The notes below the pieces were generated by a model. That model ran no database searches and had not been told where the DNA came from. It worked only from the letters and a program-made list of their open reading frames with translations. The translations under genes were made by a program, and so were the position numbers. This document shows positions 1-6,206 of a stretch of DNA of 7,021 bases, one piece after another. Source of the DNA: Yimella sp. (GTDB lineage Bacteria; Actinomycetota; Actinomycetes; Actinomycetales; Dermatophilaceae); assembly GCA_030150425.1 (NCBI GenBank), contig JASLFY010000260.1, forward strand, positions 1 to 7,021. The letters run 5' to 3'. The first letter of the stretch is position 1, and each line of letters starts with the position of its first letter.

Positions 1-797
1 GCCTTGCGGGTCAGCACGTCGGCGACCGCGGCGGCGAAGCTCGCGGCGACGTCCTCGAGCGGCACCGGGTGACCGTCGCGCTCGCACTGCTGCACCCAGC
101 GGACCACCGCGGTCTTCAACCCGGAGAAGGAGAAGTCGAAGCGGTGCCGCTCCAGGTCACGCTTGGAGGTGAGCCCGCGCGGGAACGCGATGGCCTTCGG
201 ATTCCCTTGCGTCGCAAGGCGATCGATGTGCGGGCCGCCCGGGTAGGGAACACCGAGCACGCGCGCGACCTTGTCGAAGGCCTCCCCCGCCGCGTCGTCG
301 ATGGTCCGGCCGAGGGCCTCGACGTCGGTGACGATGTCGCCGACCCGCAGCAGGTCGGTGTGACCACCGGAGACCAACAGCGCCATCGTCGGCTCGGGCA
401 GCGGGCCGTGGTCGAGCACGTCGGCGCAGACGTGGGCGGCGAGGTGGTTGACGCCGTACAGCGGCTTGTCGAGGGCCCACGCGACGGCCTTCGCGGCCGA
501 GACGCCGACCATCAGCGCGCCGGCGAGACCCGGTCCGGCGGTCACCGCGACCGCGTCGACGTCGGCCAGAGTGAGCCCGGCGTCGGCGCAGGCCTGACGG
601 ATCATCGGCAGGATCGACTCCAGGTGGGCCCGGCTGGCGACCTCCGGCACGACGCCGCCGAAGCGGACGTGTTCGTCGACGCTGCTGGCGAGTGCGTCAC
701 CGAGCAGGGTGGTGCCGCGCACCAACGCCACGCCGGTCTCGTCACACGAGCTCTCGATGCCGAGCACGATCGGCTCCGGCGACGCCACGGAACTCAT
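1..797 (-). CDS. tsaD: TsaD, tRNA N6-adenosine threonylcarbamoyltransferase (3' end cut by window edge)
   Basis: TsaD (older names Gcp, YgjD) transfers the threonylcarbamoyl group from TC-AMP to A37 of tRNAs that read ANN codons, working in the cytoplasm with TsaB and TsaE. The fragment gives 265 complete codons of a protein usually about 340-350 residues long; the C-terminus lies beyond base 1. Seen in sequence: the N-terminal ASKHA-fold motif GIESSCDET (residues 13-21), GGVVPEVASRAH (47-58), the metal-binding pair His118 and His122 in NHLAAHV, LVSGGHTDLL (141-150), TIDDAAGEAFDKVA (165-178), YPGGP (185-189) and FSFSGLKTAV (222-231). The ATG at 797 is chosen because a strong ribosome binding site (AAGGAGG) precedes it and it overlaps the rimI stop by four bases (ATGA). 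HLAAH replaces the HxEGH form seen in Escherichia coli, but both metal-binding histidines are kept. It is truncated only by the window, and nothing suggests a pseudogene. Confidence 0.97.
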   Translation of the reverse strand, partial: MSSVASPEPIVLGIESSCDETGVALVRGTTLLGDALASSVDEHVRFGGVVPEVASRAHLESILPMIRQACADAGLTLADVDAVAVTAGPGLAGALMVGVSAAKAVAWALDKPLYGVNHLAAHVCADVLDHGPLPEPTMALLVSGGHTDLLRVGDIVTDVEALGRTIDDAAGEAFDKVARVLGVPYPGGPHIDRLATQGNPKAIAFPRGLTSKRDLERHRFDFSFSGLKTAVVRWVQQCERDGHPVPLEDVAASFAAAVADVLTRK

Positions 798-1249
798 GCT
801 TCCTCCTTCACCAACGCGCGCATGATGATCGCGTCGATCCCCTCGGGTTGGTAGTAACGACGGCGGACGCTGATCTGCTCGAATCCGTTGCGGTCGTACA
901 GCTTTCGCGCCGGAACGTTGTCGGCCCGCACCTCCAGCAGCAGTGCCTCGGCACCGGCGGCGACCGCCTCGTCGCGCATCCAGGTCACCAGCTCACCCGC
1001 CAGTCCGGTGCCGCGCCCGCGGGGCGCGACGGCGATCGTCATGACGTCGGCGGTGTCGTGGCCCGGGCAGTCGACCCCGGCGTACGCCAGGATGCCGGCG
1101 TCGTCCTCGACGACGCGGTAGCGCCGGGCCGGGCGGCTCGCGTGTTCGGCCCACCAGGTCTGCTCGCTCCACGCCTCGTGGCCGAACAGTTCGGCGTCGA
1201 GCGCCGCCAGGTGCGGGATGTCCCGCCAGGTCATCGGCCGGGTGATCAT
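794..1249 (-). CDS. rimI: RimI-type protein N-alpha-acetyltransferase (GNAT family)
   Basis: A 151-residue single-domain GNAT enzyme. RimI uses acetyl-CoA to acetylate protein N-termini, classically that of ribosomal protein S18 (bS18). Seen in sequence: an N-terminal MTWRDIPHLAALD segment (6-18) typical of RimI-like proteins, the acetyl-CoA pyrophosphate loop RGRGTG (77-82) after the strand VMTIAVAP, LLLEVRADN (103-111) with Glu106 matching the proposed catalytic Glu of E. coli RimI, and ARKLYDRNGF (114-123) with Tyr118 matching its catalytic Tyr. RRYYQP (130-135) then leads to the end. Length is normal for the family. It starts at ATG 1249, inside the tsaB stop (ATGA), and ends inside the tsaD start (ATGA). 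No clear Shine-Dalgarno precedes it, so translation probably depends on ribosomes finishing tsaB. Position between tsaB and tsaD is the usual one in actinobacteria. Substrate range is inferred from the family; actinobacterial RimI may act on several proteins. Confidence 0.93.
   Translation of the reverse strand: MITRPMTWRDIPHLAALDAELFGHEAWSEQTWWAEHASRPARRYRVVEDDAGILAYAGVDCPGHDTADVMTIAVAPRGRGTGLAGELVTWMRDEAVAAGAEALLLEVRADNVPARKLYDRNGFEQISVRRRYYQPEGIDAIIMRALVKEEA
800..808 (-). promoter_or_regulatory. Ribosome binding site of tsaD
   Basis: On the minus strand this reads AAGGAGGAA, with the GGAGG core ending four bases before the tsaD ATG at 797. It lies inside the last codons of rimI (the VKEE residues). 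This is the strongest Shine-Dalgarno sequence in the window and it fixes the tsaD start. It also means tsaD can recruit ribosomes itself and need not rely only on coupling to rimI. Confidence 0.8.
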
Positions 1250-1911
1250 CGGCCCAGCGCCGACTTCTGGCTGACCGACGGCTTCGCGTCGGGCTGACGC
1301 AGGTAGAGCGGCTGCAGCGGCAGCAGGTCGCCACCCTCCGCGAGCCGGCGACCGACGAGCCGGCCGAGCGCGACGGCGTCGACGTCGAGCTGCGGCAGGG
1401 CCCTCTCGAACAGCTCCGGGTAGAGCAGTGGCCCGCGACCGGCGGCCGGCAGCGCACGCACCTCCGCGGGCAGGTCGGCCGGTCGGTGCACCTGCGGCTC
1501 ACCGACCCGCACTCCCCCGGTGTACCGGGCCAAGTAGACCTCCTTGCGGCGCGCGTCGATCGCGACCAGGAAGTCGTCCGGCGAATCCGGTTGTGCCGCA
1601 ACGGCCTCGGCGATCGCGTCGAGCCCGCACACCCCGTACGCCGGACGGTCCAGGACCAGCCCGAGCGTCGCCGCGGTCGTGATGCCGACGCGCAGGCCGG
1701 TGAACGGGCCCGGGCCGACGCCGACCGCGAAGCCGTCGATCGAGGACCGCTCGACGCCCGCCTCCGCGACGACGTCGCGGACCAGGGGCATCAGGATCTC
1801 GGTGTGGCGGCGCGCGTCGATCTCGCTGCGCGCCGCGAGCACCTGCCCGTCGTCGAGCAGCGCGACGGTGACCGCCGAGGTCGAGGTGTCCATCGCCAGC
1901 AAGCGGGTCAC
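1246..1911 (-). CDS. tsaB: TsaB, t6A biosynthesis scaffold subunit (YeaZ)
   Basis: A 221-residue ASKHA-fold protein, catalytically inactive by family knowledge, that dimerises with TsaD and is needed for the threonylcarbamoyl transfer that makes t6A37 in tRNA. Seen in sequence: N-terminal LLAMDTSTSAVTVALL (4-19), the RHTEILMPLV segment (35-44), the family hallmark GVGPGPFTGLRVG (64-76), and DARRKEVYLARY (119-130). A C-terminal LQPLYLRQPDA segment (199-209) closely matches the usual P-x-YLR-x-P ending. Start choice: the GTG at 1911 overlaps the tsaE stop (GTGA) and follows a good GGAGG ribosome binding site seven bases upstream. An upstream in-frame extension to 2049 reads through tsaE and is not believed. 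An internal ATG (residue 7, 1893) would remove the first beta strand. Its 3' end overlaps rimI by four bases. Fixed synteny with tsaE and tsaD supports the call. Confidence 0.96.
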   Translation of the reverse strand: MTRLLAMDTSTSAVTVALLDDGQVLAARSEIDARRHTEILMPLVRDVVAEAGVERSSIDGFAVGVGPGPFTGLRVGITTAATLGLVLDRPAYGVCGLDAIAEAVAAQPDSPDDFLVAIDARRKEVYLARYTGGVRVGEPQVHRPADLPAEVRALPAAGRGPLLYPELFERALPQLDVDAVALGRLVGRRLAEGGDLLPLQPLYLRQPDAKPSVSQKSALGR

Positions 1912-2372
1912 GACAGTTCCTCCACGAGTTGTTCGAAGCGCCGGCCGACCGGGCGCAGCGTGATCGTGCGGCCCTCGGTGTCGGGGTCGACGTCGATCAC
2001 CAGCTCCAGCCGCTCGTCGGCGAGATGCTCGGCCACCCCGGCGCCCCACTCCACGATGGTCACGGCCTCGTCGAGGTCGGAGTCGAGGTCGAGGTCGTCG
2101 AGTTCCAGCTCGCCGTCCAGCCGGTACGCGTCGACGTGGACCAGTTCCGGTCCGCCGACCAGCGACGGGTGGACCCGCGCGATCACGAAGGTCGGCGAGG
2201 TGATCGGGCCGCGGACCCGCAACCCCTCGGCGATGCCCTGGGTCAGCGTGGTCTTGCCGGCGCCGAGACCGCCGGTCAGGACGATCAGGTCGCCGCGGCG
2301 GAGCTTCTCACCGAGAGTCCTGCCCCACGTCTGCGTCGCGTCCCGATCCGCCAGTGCGACAACGGAACTCAC
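1908..2372 (-). CDS. tsaE: TsaE, ATPase of the tRNA t6A synthesis complex (YjeE)
   Basis: A 154-residue P-loop ATPase that binds the TsaB-TsaD pair and drives turnover of t6A synthesis by ATP hydrolysis. Seen in sequence: Walker A GGLGAGKTT (34-42, Lys40), the switch-like SPTF (59-62), HVDAYRL (79-85) matching the family's HxDxYR motif, and the conserved VEWG (107-110, Glu108 and Trp109). All expected motifs are present and the length is normal. Between YRL and VEWG lies an acidic stretch (about 88-102, mostly Asp, Leu and Glu) encoded by near-repeats of GACCTC. It falls where actinobacterial TsaE proteins are often acidic. The GTG at 2372 overlaps the hydrolase stop (GTGA), with a moderate GGGAAGG at 2380-2386 seven bases upstream. 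The frame stays open upstream to 3032, but that part is antisense-like shadow of the hydrolase gene and shows no family similarity. The 3' end overlaps tsaB by four bases. Confidence 0.96.
   Translation of the reverse strand: MSSVVALADRDATQTWGRTLGEKLRRGDLIVLTGGLGAGKTTLTQGIAEGLRVRGPITSPTFVIARVHPSLVGGPELVHVDAYRLDGELELDDLDLDSDLDEAVTIVEWGAGVAEHLADERLELVIDVDPDTEGRTITLRPVGRRFEQLVEELS
1919..1923 (-). promoter_or_regulatory. Ribosome binding site of tsaB
   Basis: GGAGG on the minus strand, seven bases upstream of the GTG at 1911 and inside the last codons of tsaE. It decides in favour of the GTG start over the internal ATG at 1893. Confidence 0.7.
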
Positions 2373-3571
2373 GCGCGGGCCTTCCCGGAGGACGCCTTGG
2401 TCGAGGCGGCCTTCGGGGACGACGACTTCGCCCGACGCGCGGCACCCGCCCGCGCCTTGCCGCTGACGTCGGTGACCCGCCGCGCGACCGGCCGGCGACC
2501 GCTGCGCTGGGAGCGCGGCCGATCCATCGCTCGCGACGCGCGCTGTGCCAGCTCGACCACCTGCAGGTTCACGATCTCGGGGTACTCCATCGGCAGCATG
2601 TGGCCCGCTCGGCGCACCACGACGTGTTCGGCGTGGGGCATGTGGGAGATCATCTCGGCCGCGTGCGCGACGGGCACGATCAGGTCGCGGTCGCCGTGCA
2701 GCACCAGCGTCTCGATGCCGTCGAACTGCTGCAGCGCGGACACCCGGTCGTGTTCCAGCAGGGTCGGCAGGAAGGCCGAGATGACACTCATCGGCGTCGC
2801 GAAGATCATGTCGCCGGTGTAGCGCACCAACGACATCGGCACGTCGGAGGCGTACGAGTAGCGGTGCACCAGGAAGGACTCCACGTCGCGCCCGGCGCGC
2901 AGCGCCAGGTCGACCAGCTTCTGCCGGGTGCCGAGGCCGTTCATCGCGGTCGGTCCGACGCGGTGGACGACGGCGCCGATCTGCTTGCCGAGACCGAAGT
3001 CGTGGGTGCTGAGGCCACCCGCGGTGGTGCACAGCAGACCGACACCGACGACCCGCTCTGCGACGAGCTCCGGGTAGAGGTCGGCCAACGCCAGGGTCGC
3101 CATCCCACCCATCGAGTGGCTGATCAGCACGACCGGACCCTCCGGCACCGCCTGGGTGATCACGTTGAAGAGGTCGGTGCCCAACTGGTCGATCGTGTAC
3201 GACGTCGGCTCACCGCGCTCGGACAACCCGTGGCCACGGTGGTCCCAGAGGACCACCCGGAAACCGGCGTCGCGCAGGGCGCGGCGCTGGAAGTGCCAGA
3301 TGCCGTGGTTCTGGGTGTAGCCGTGGGTGAGGATCACGGTCGGCCGCGACGCGTCGACGGGCCCGCGCGGCTCGTCGATCTCGACGTGCAACGGGACCGC
3401 GTCACTGATGACGACGGTCTCGGAGTCGGGGACGTCGTCGTACTCGTCGGCCGTGCCGAGCTTCACCGCCGTCGAGCGGGCGCGGACCAGTCGGTCGGTG
3501 GCGATACCGAGCGCGGTGGCGGCACCGGCCGCGACCACCCCGACACCGACGCCGAGGATGCCCTCAGCCAC
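2369..3571 (-). CDS. Alpha/beta hydrolase with N-terminal hydrophobic segment and basic C-terminal tail
   Basis: A serine hydrolase of unknown substrate, 400 residues from the GTG at 3571. Seen in sequence: a hydrophobic Gly/Ala/Val stretch (about 4-24) that could be a membrane anchor or signal-like segment; the oxyanion-hole motif LTHGYTQNHG (81-90); WDHRGHGLS (109-117); the nucleophile elbow SHSMGG with Ser153; the acid in HGDRDLIVP, probably Asp296; and His324 in AGHMLPMEYP. All three triad residues are present. From about residue 345 the fold gives way to a low-complexity tail with 17 Arg/Lys and only 2 acidic residues in 56, and SGKARA occurs twice (370-375, 395-400). Start: the ATG at 3589 is also in frame but lacks a ribosome binding site; the GTG at 3571 has GGGAG five bases upstream and overlaps the alr stop by eight bases. 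A hydrolase between alr and tsaE is, as I recall, common in several actinobacterial groups. Esterase, lipase or peptidase activity cannot be distinguished. Confidence 0.9.
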   Translation of the reverse strand: MAEGILGVGVGVVAAGAATALGIATDRLVRARSTAVKLGTADEYDDVPDSETVVISDAVPLHVEIDEPRGPVDASRPTVILTHGYTQNHGIWHFQRRALRDAGFRVVLWDHRGHGLSERGEPTSYTIDQLGTDLFNVITQAVPEGPVVLISHSMGGMATLALADLYPELVAERVVGVGLLCTTAGGLSTHDFGLGKQIGAVVHRVGPTAMNGLGTRQKLVDLALRAGRDVESFLVHRYSYASDVPMSLVRYTGDMIFATPMSVISAFLPTLLEHDRVSALQQFDGIETLVLHGDRDLIVPVAHAAEMISHMPHAEHVVVRRAGHMLPMEYPEIVNLQVVELAQRASRAMDRPRSQRSGRRPVARRVTDVSGKARAGAARRAKSSSPKAASTKASSGKARA

Positions 3572-4733
3572 TGTGGCTCCCACCGACATACAGCCGGGGC
3601 AGGCGGGCGCTCATCCGCGCGATGATCTCGTAGCTGATGGTGCCGGCGGCGTCGGCCCAGTCCTGCGCGGTCGGTTCACCGTTCGCGCCCGAGCCGAAGA
3701 GGATCACGTCGTCGCCGGCCTGCACCGAGGCGTCGCCCACGTCGACCACGAACTGGTCCATGCAGACCCGCCCGGCGATCGTGTAGCGCTGTCCGCCGAT
3801 CGACACCGGCCCGCGGGACGAAGCGTGGCGCGGCACACCGTCGACGTAACCGATCGGCACGTCGACGACCGTCGTCTCCCGATCCGGGACGTACGTGTGG
3901 CCGTAGCTGACGCCCTGACCGGCCGGGATGCGCTTGACCACGGTGGCGTTGGCCGACACGGTCATCGCCGGGGTCAGGCCGTAGTCGGCGGGGGTGCCGA
4001 GGTCCGGCACCGGGGACAGGCCGTAGACGGCCAGGCCGGGGCGCACCATGTCCCAGGCCGCCCCCGGCGTGGTGAGGGTCGCCGCGGAGTTGGCCATGTG
4101 CCGCACCTCGAGGTCGAAACCGGCCCGCTCGCAGTCGCGTACGGCGTCGGCGAAGCGCTCCTGCTGGGCCAGCACCGTCGGGTGGGTCGGGGCGTCCGCG
4201 AACGCGAAGTGGGTGAAGACACCGGTCACCTGCACGACGCCCTCGGCGACCAGCGGACCGGCGGCGGCGACCAGCGCCGGCCAGTCGGGGCCGTACGCGC
4301 CGTTGCGGGCCAGGCCGGTGTCGACCTTCAGCTGGATGCGGGCCGTGCGGCCGACGCGGCGTGCGGCGGCGGCGATCTCGTCCAGGGCCCAGAGCGCGGG
4401 CACACCCAGGTCGATCGAGCGCTGGACCGCGGCGTCGAAGTCCATCCCCGGGCAGTGCAGCCAGGACAGGACGGGAACGTCGATCCCGTTGTCGCGCAAG
4501 GCGATCGCCTCCCGCAGCTGGGCGACACCGAGCCAGGTCGCGCCACCGGCGAGCGCCGCTCGCGAGGCGGGGATCAGGCCGTGGCCGTAGGCGTCGCCCT
4601 TGACCACCGCCATGACCTGCGCCGAACCGGCGTAGCCCTTCAGAGATCGTACGTTCGCGCTGATCGCGTCGAGGTCGACGGTGACGCGCGCGGGGGCGCC
4701 GGCGGCAGGAGTCGTAGACATGGCGTCGTCCAT
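3564..4733 (-). CDS. alr: Alanine racemase (PLP-dependent)
   Basis: Interconverts L- and D-alanine with pyridoxal phosphate, supplying D-Ala for the D-Ala-D-Ala end of peptidoglycan precursors; cytoplasmic dimer. It has 389 residues, normal for the family. Seen in sequence: the PLP-lysine motif VVKGDAYGHG (43-52, Lys45), LKVDTGLARNG (135-145), THFAFAD (174-180), MANSAATL (213-220), VRPGLAVYG (230-238), VSYGHTY (275-281) with Tyr277 matching the second catalytic base, GYVDGVPR (295-302), GRVCMDQ (321-327) and TISYEII (365-371). The N-terminal half is the TIM barrel and the C-terminal part the beta domain. Start: ATG 4733 has GAGGTG five bases upstream. A TTG at 4754 gives seven more residues without support; an ATG at 4721 sits 13 bases from the nearest GGGAG. 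It follows nnr after 40 bases and overlaps the hydrolase. The second residue after Lys45 is Asp rather than the common Asn (VVKANAYGHG elsewhere), which is an ordinary variant. Confidence 0.97.
   Translation of the reverse strand: MDDAMSTTPAAGAPARVTVDLDAISANVRSLKGYAGSAQVMAVVKGDAYGHGLIPASRAALAGGATWLGVAQLREAIALRDNGIDVPVLSWLHCPGMDFDAAVQRSIDLGVPALWALDEIAAAARRVGRTARIQLKVDTGLARNGAYGPDWPALVAAAGPLVAEGVVQVTGVFTHFAFADAPTHPTVLAQQERFADAVRDCERAGFDLEVRHMANSAATLTTPGAAWDMVRPGLAVYGLSPVPDLGTPADYGLTPAMTVSANATVVKRIPAGQGVSYGHTYVPDRETTVVDVPIGYVDGVPRHASSRGPVSIGGQRYTIAGRVCMDQFVVDVGDASVQAGDDVILFGSGANGEPTAQDWADAAGTISYEIIARMSARLPRLYVGGSHSG
3577..3581 (-). promoter_or_regulatory. Ribosome binding site supporting the GTG start of the hydrolase
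   Basis: GGGAG on the minus strand, five bases upstream of the GTG at 3571 and inside the alr 3' end. The alternative ATG at 3589 is preceded by a C-rich stretch without Shine-Dalgarno character. This site favours a protein six residues shorter than the longest reading frame. Confidence 0.55.
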
Positions 4734-4738
4734 TCTCC

Positions 4739-4744
4739 CACCTC
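4739..4744 (-). promoter_or_regulatory. Ribosome binding site of alr
   Basis: GAGGTG on the minus strand, complementary to the 16S rRNA 3' end, five bases upstream of ATG 4733. A second G-rich run (GGGAG, 4735-4739) overlaps it. This decides the start at 4733 rather than TTG 4754 or ATG 4721. Confidence 0.7.
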
Positions 4745-4756
4745 GGCCGACCAACT

Positions 4757-4773
4757 CCGGCCAGGCGGGCCGG
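4757..4773 (-). repeat. Perfect GC-only inverted repeat in the nnr-alr gap
   Basis: Two 6-base arms, CCGGCC (4757-4762) and GGCCGG (4768-4773), are separated by five bases and begin directly after the nnr stop codon. The transcript could fold into a short stable hairpin. No U-run follows, so it is not a typical intrinsic terminator, and the alr ribosome binding site starts only 13 bases further on. Possible roles are mRNA stability, a pause site or weak attenuation, or none, since short GC inverted repeats are frequent in DNA this GC-rich. Confidence 0.5.
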
Positions 4774-6195
4774 TCAGCCCCGCAACAGACCGGCCACCGT
4801 CGGCCCGACGGCGCGTGCGACGTCCAACGACCGGACGGGCCCGTCCGGGTTCGCGACGTCGGCCGCGCGGCCGTGGACCAGGGCGCCGAGCGCCCCGGCG
4901 GTGCGTACGTCGAGACCCGAGGCGACCAACGCGCCGATGACGCCGGCGAGCACGTCGCCGGATCCCGCCGTCGCCAGCCACGCGGGACCGTCGGACTGCG
5001 ACACGATCGGTTCGCCCGAGTCGGTGGGCGGGACGACCACGGTGACCGCGCCCTTCAGCAGCACGGTCACGTCGAGCGCGTCGGCCACGGCCCGCGCCCC
5101 GCGTACGTCGGGGTCGCCGGGCAGTTCGAGGCGCTGCATCAGCGAGCGCAGTTCCCCGGCGTGCGGGGTGAGCAGGGTGGGCGCCGAGCGCGGTTCGTCG
5201 AGCAGGTCGAGCGCGCCGGCGTCGAGCACCACCGGCAGGTCGCCCTGCAGGATCTCGTCGACCAGGTCGGGGGCACCGCCGTGGCCGTCCCACCCGGAAC
5301 CGAGCAGCCACGCCTGCACCCGCCCGGGGCCGGTGACCGCCTCCGGGACGTGGTGCAGCACGAGGTCGGTCGCGCGGCGCGGTCCGAGGTAACGCACCAT
5401 GCCGACCCCGGCCGTGACGGCCGCGGTCACGCCGAGCACCGCGGCGCCCGGGTAGCTCTCGCTGCCGGTCATCACCCCGAGGACGCCGCGGGAGTACTTG
5501 TCGTCGTACGCGGTCGGGATCGGCCACAGGTCCGGCACGTCGGACGCGGTGATCCGGACGACCTGCGGGTCGTCCGGCTCGGCGACGCCGATGTCGACGA
5601 CGGTCAGCAGACCGGTCGCGGGCTCACCGGCCGGCGACAGGTGACCGGCCTTGGCCATGGCGAAGGTGACGGTCTCGTCGGCGTACAGCGCGTCGCCGAC
5701 GACGAGGCCCGCCGGGTCGGAGCCGGAGGGGAGGTCGACCGCGACGACGTAGGCCTCGGGGTCGATCAGTTCGGCGAGCCCGGTGAGGTGGTCCGGCAGC
5801 CCAGGGCGACCGCCGATGCCGACGATCCCGTCGATCACCACGTCGGCCTCGGCGAGCGCCGCCACGACCTCGTCGGCCGGCTCCCCCGCGGACCACTCCA
5901 ACGGGATCGCGCCGGCGGCGACGGCCGCAGCGAGCCCGGCCTCGTGGGTCGACGCCGCGGTCTGCAGGACCACGACGTTGGCGGTGTCGCAGAGTTCGGC
6001 GGCGGCGTACAACGCGTCGCCGGCGTTGTCGCCGGTGCCGGCCAGCACCACGACCCGCTCCCCCTCGTCGAGTCGGGCCTGCACCACCCGGGCCAGCCCG
6101 TCGGCCGCCCGGCGCATCAGTTCACCGTCGGGCAGCTCGGCCATCGCGGCCTGTTCGGCGGCGCGTACGTCGTCGATCCCGTAGGCGCGAATCAT
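4774..6195 (-). CDS. nnr: Bifunctional NAD(P)HX epimerase / ADP-dependent NAD(P)HX dehydratase
   Basis: Repairs hydrated NAD(P)H. The N-terminal NnrE (YjeF_N) domain epimerises R- and S-NAD(P)HX; the C-terminal NnrD domain, a ribokinase-like fold, dehydrates S-NAD(P)HX with ADP. It has 473 residues, slightly short of a typical fused enzyme. NnrE (about 1-215): LAGTGDNAGDALYAA (51-65), VVIDGIVGIGGRPG (119-132, Asp122), VAVDLPSGSDPAG (151-163) and TVTFAMAKAGHL (175-186). NnrD (about 230-473): KYSRGVLGVMTGSESYPGA (233-251), VLDAGALDLL (323-332), LLTPHAGELRSLM (341-353), LLKGAVTVV (379-387) and LATAGSGDVLAG (407-418) with Asp414 as the likely catalytic residue, then LVHGRAAD (439-446). The canonical NNGGDG of NnrE reads DNAGDA here (56-61). 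Start: ATG 6195 has AAGGAG five bases upstream, overlapping the acpS stop. Placement beside acpS and alr is a common actinobacterial arrangement. Confidence 0.95.
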   Translation of the reverse strand: MIRAYGIDDVRAAEQAAMAELPDGELMRRAADGLARVVQARLDEGERVVVLAGTGDNAGDALYAAAELCDTANVVVLQTAASTHEAGLAAAVAAGAIPLEWSAGEPADEVVAALAEADVVIDGIVGIGGRPGLPDHLTGLAELIDPEAYVVAVDLPSGSDPAGLVVGDALYADETVTFAMAKAGHLSPAGEPATGLLTVVDIGVAEPDDPQVVRITASDVPDLWPIPTAYDDKYSRGVLGVMTGSESYPGAAVLGVTAAVTAGVGMVRYLGPRRATDLVLHHVPEAVTGPGRVQAWLLGSGWDGHGGAPDLVDEILQGDLPVVLDAGALDLLDEPRSAPTLLTPHAGELRSLMQRLELPGDPDVRGARAVADALDVTVLLKGAVTVVVPPTDSGEPIVSQSDGPAWLATAGSGDVLAGVIGALVASGLDVRTAGALGALVHGRAADVANPDGPVRSLDVARAVGPTVAGLLRG

Positions 6196-6200
6196 CGTGA

Positions 6201-6206
6201 CTCCTT
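6201..6206 (-). promoter_or_regulatory. Ribosome binding site of nnr, overlapping the acpS stop
   Basis: AAGGAG on the minus strand, five bases upstream of ATG 6195. Its first A is the last base of the acpS TGA (TGAAGGAG), so a ribosome terminating on acpS sits on the nnr initiation site, a layout that favours coupled translation. Confidence 0.75.

Noticed and set aside
69..854. Plus-strand open frame (261 codons) opposite tsaD
   Set aside because: It lies opposite the conserved TsaD motifs and shows no motif of its own.
2071..2100. Tandem GACCTC-like repeats inside tsaE as a microsatellite or regulatory repeat
   Set aside because: They encode an in-frame acidic stretch at the position where actinobacterial TsaE proteins are typically acidic, and the copies are imperfect. 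Ordinary low complexity is sufficient.
2373..3032. N-terminal extension of TsaE into the hydrolase region
   Set aside because: The frame is merely open. The added residues are Arg/Pro/Ala-rich and unlike any TsaE, and the GTG at 2372 has the expected stop overlap and a ribosome binding site.
2354..3625. Plus-strand open frame (423 codons) opposite the hydrolase
   Set aside because: His/Arg/Gly/Val-rich translation without recognisable domains, fully explained as the reverse complement of the hydrolase gene.
4734..4754. Seven-residue longer alanine racemase starting at TTG 4754
   Set aside because: It would place the start within the ribosome binding site region, has no upstream Shine-Dalgarno, and uses a rarer start codon than the well-placed ATG at 4733.
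4757..4773. Inverted repeat as an intrinsic terminator ending the glmS-acpS-nnr transcript
   Set aside because: The stem is only six base pairs, no U-tract follows, and alr begins at once. It is kept only as a repeat.
3327..4940. Long open frame on the plus strand (537 codons) opposite alr and the hydrolase
   Set aside because: Low-complexity Arg/Gly/Asp/Val-rich translation with no family motif. It is the usual antisense shadow in high-GC DNA, lying opposite well-supported genes.
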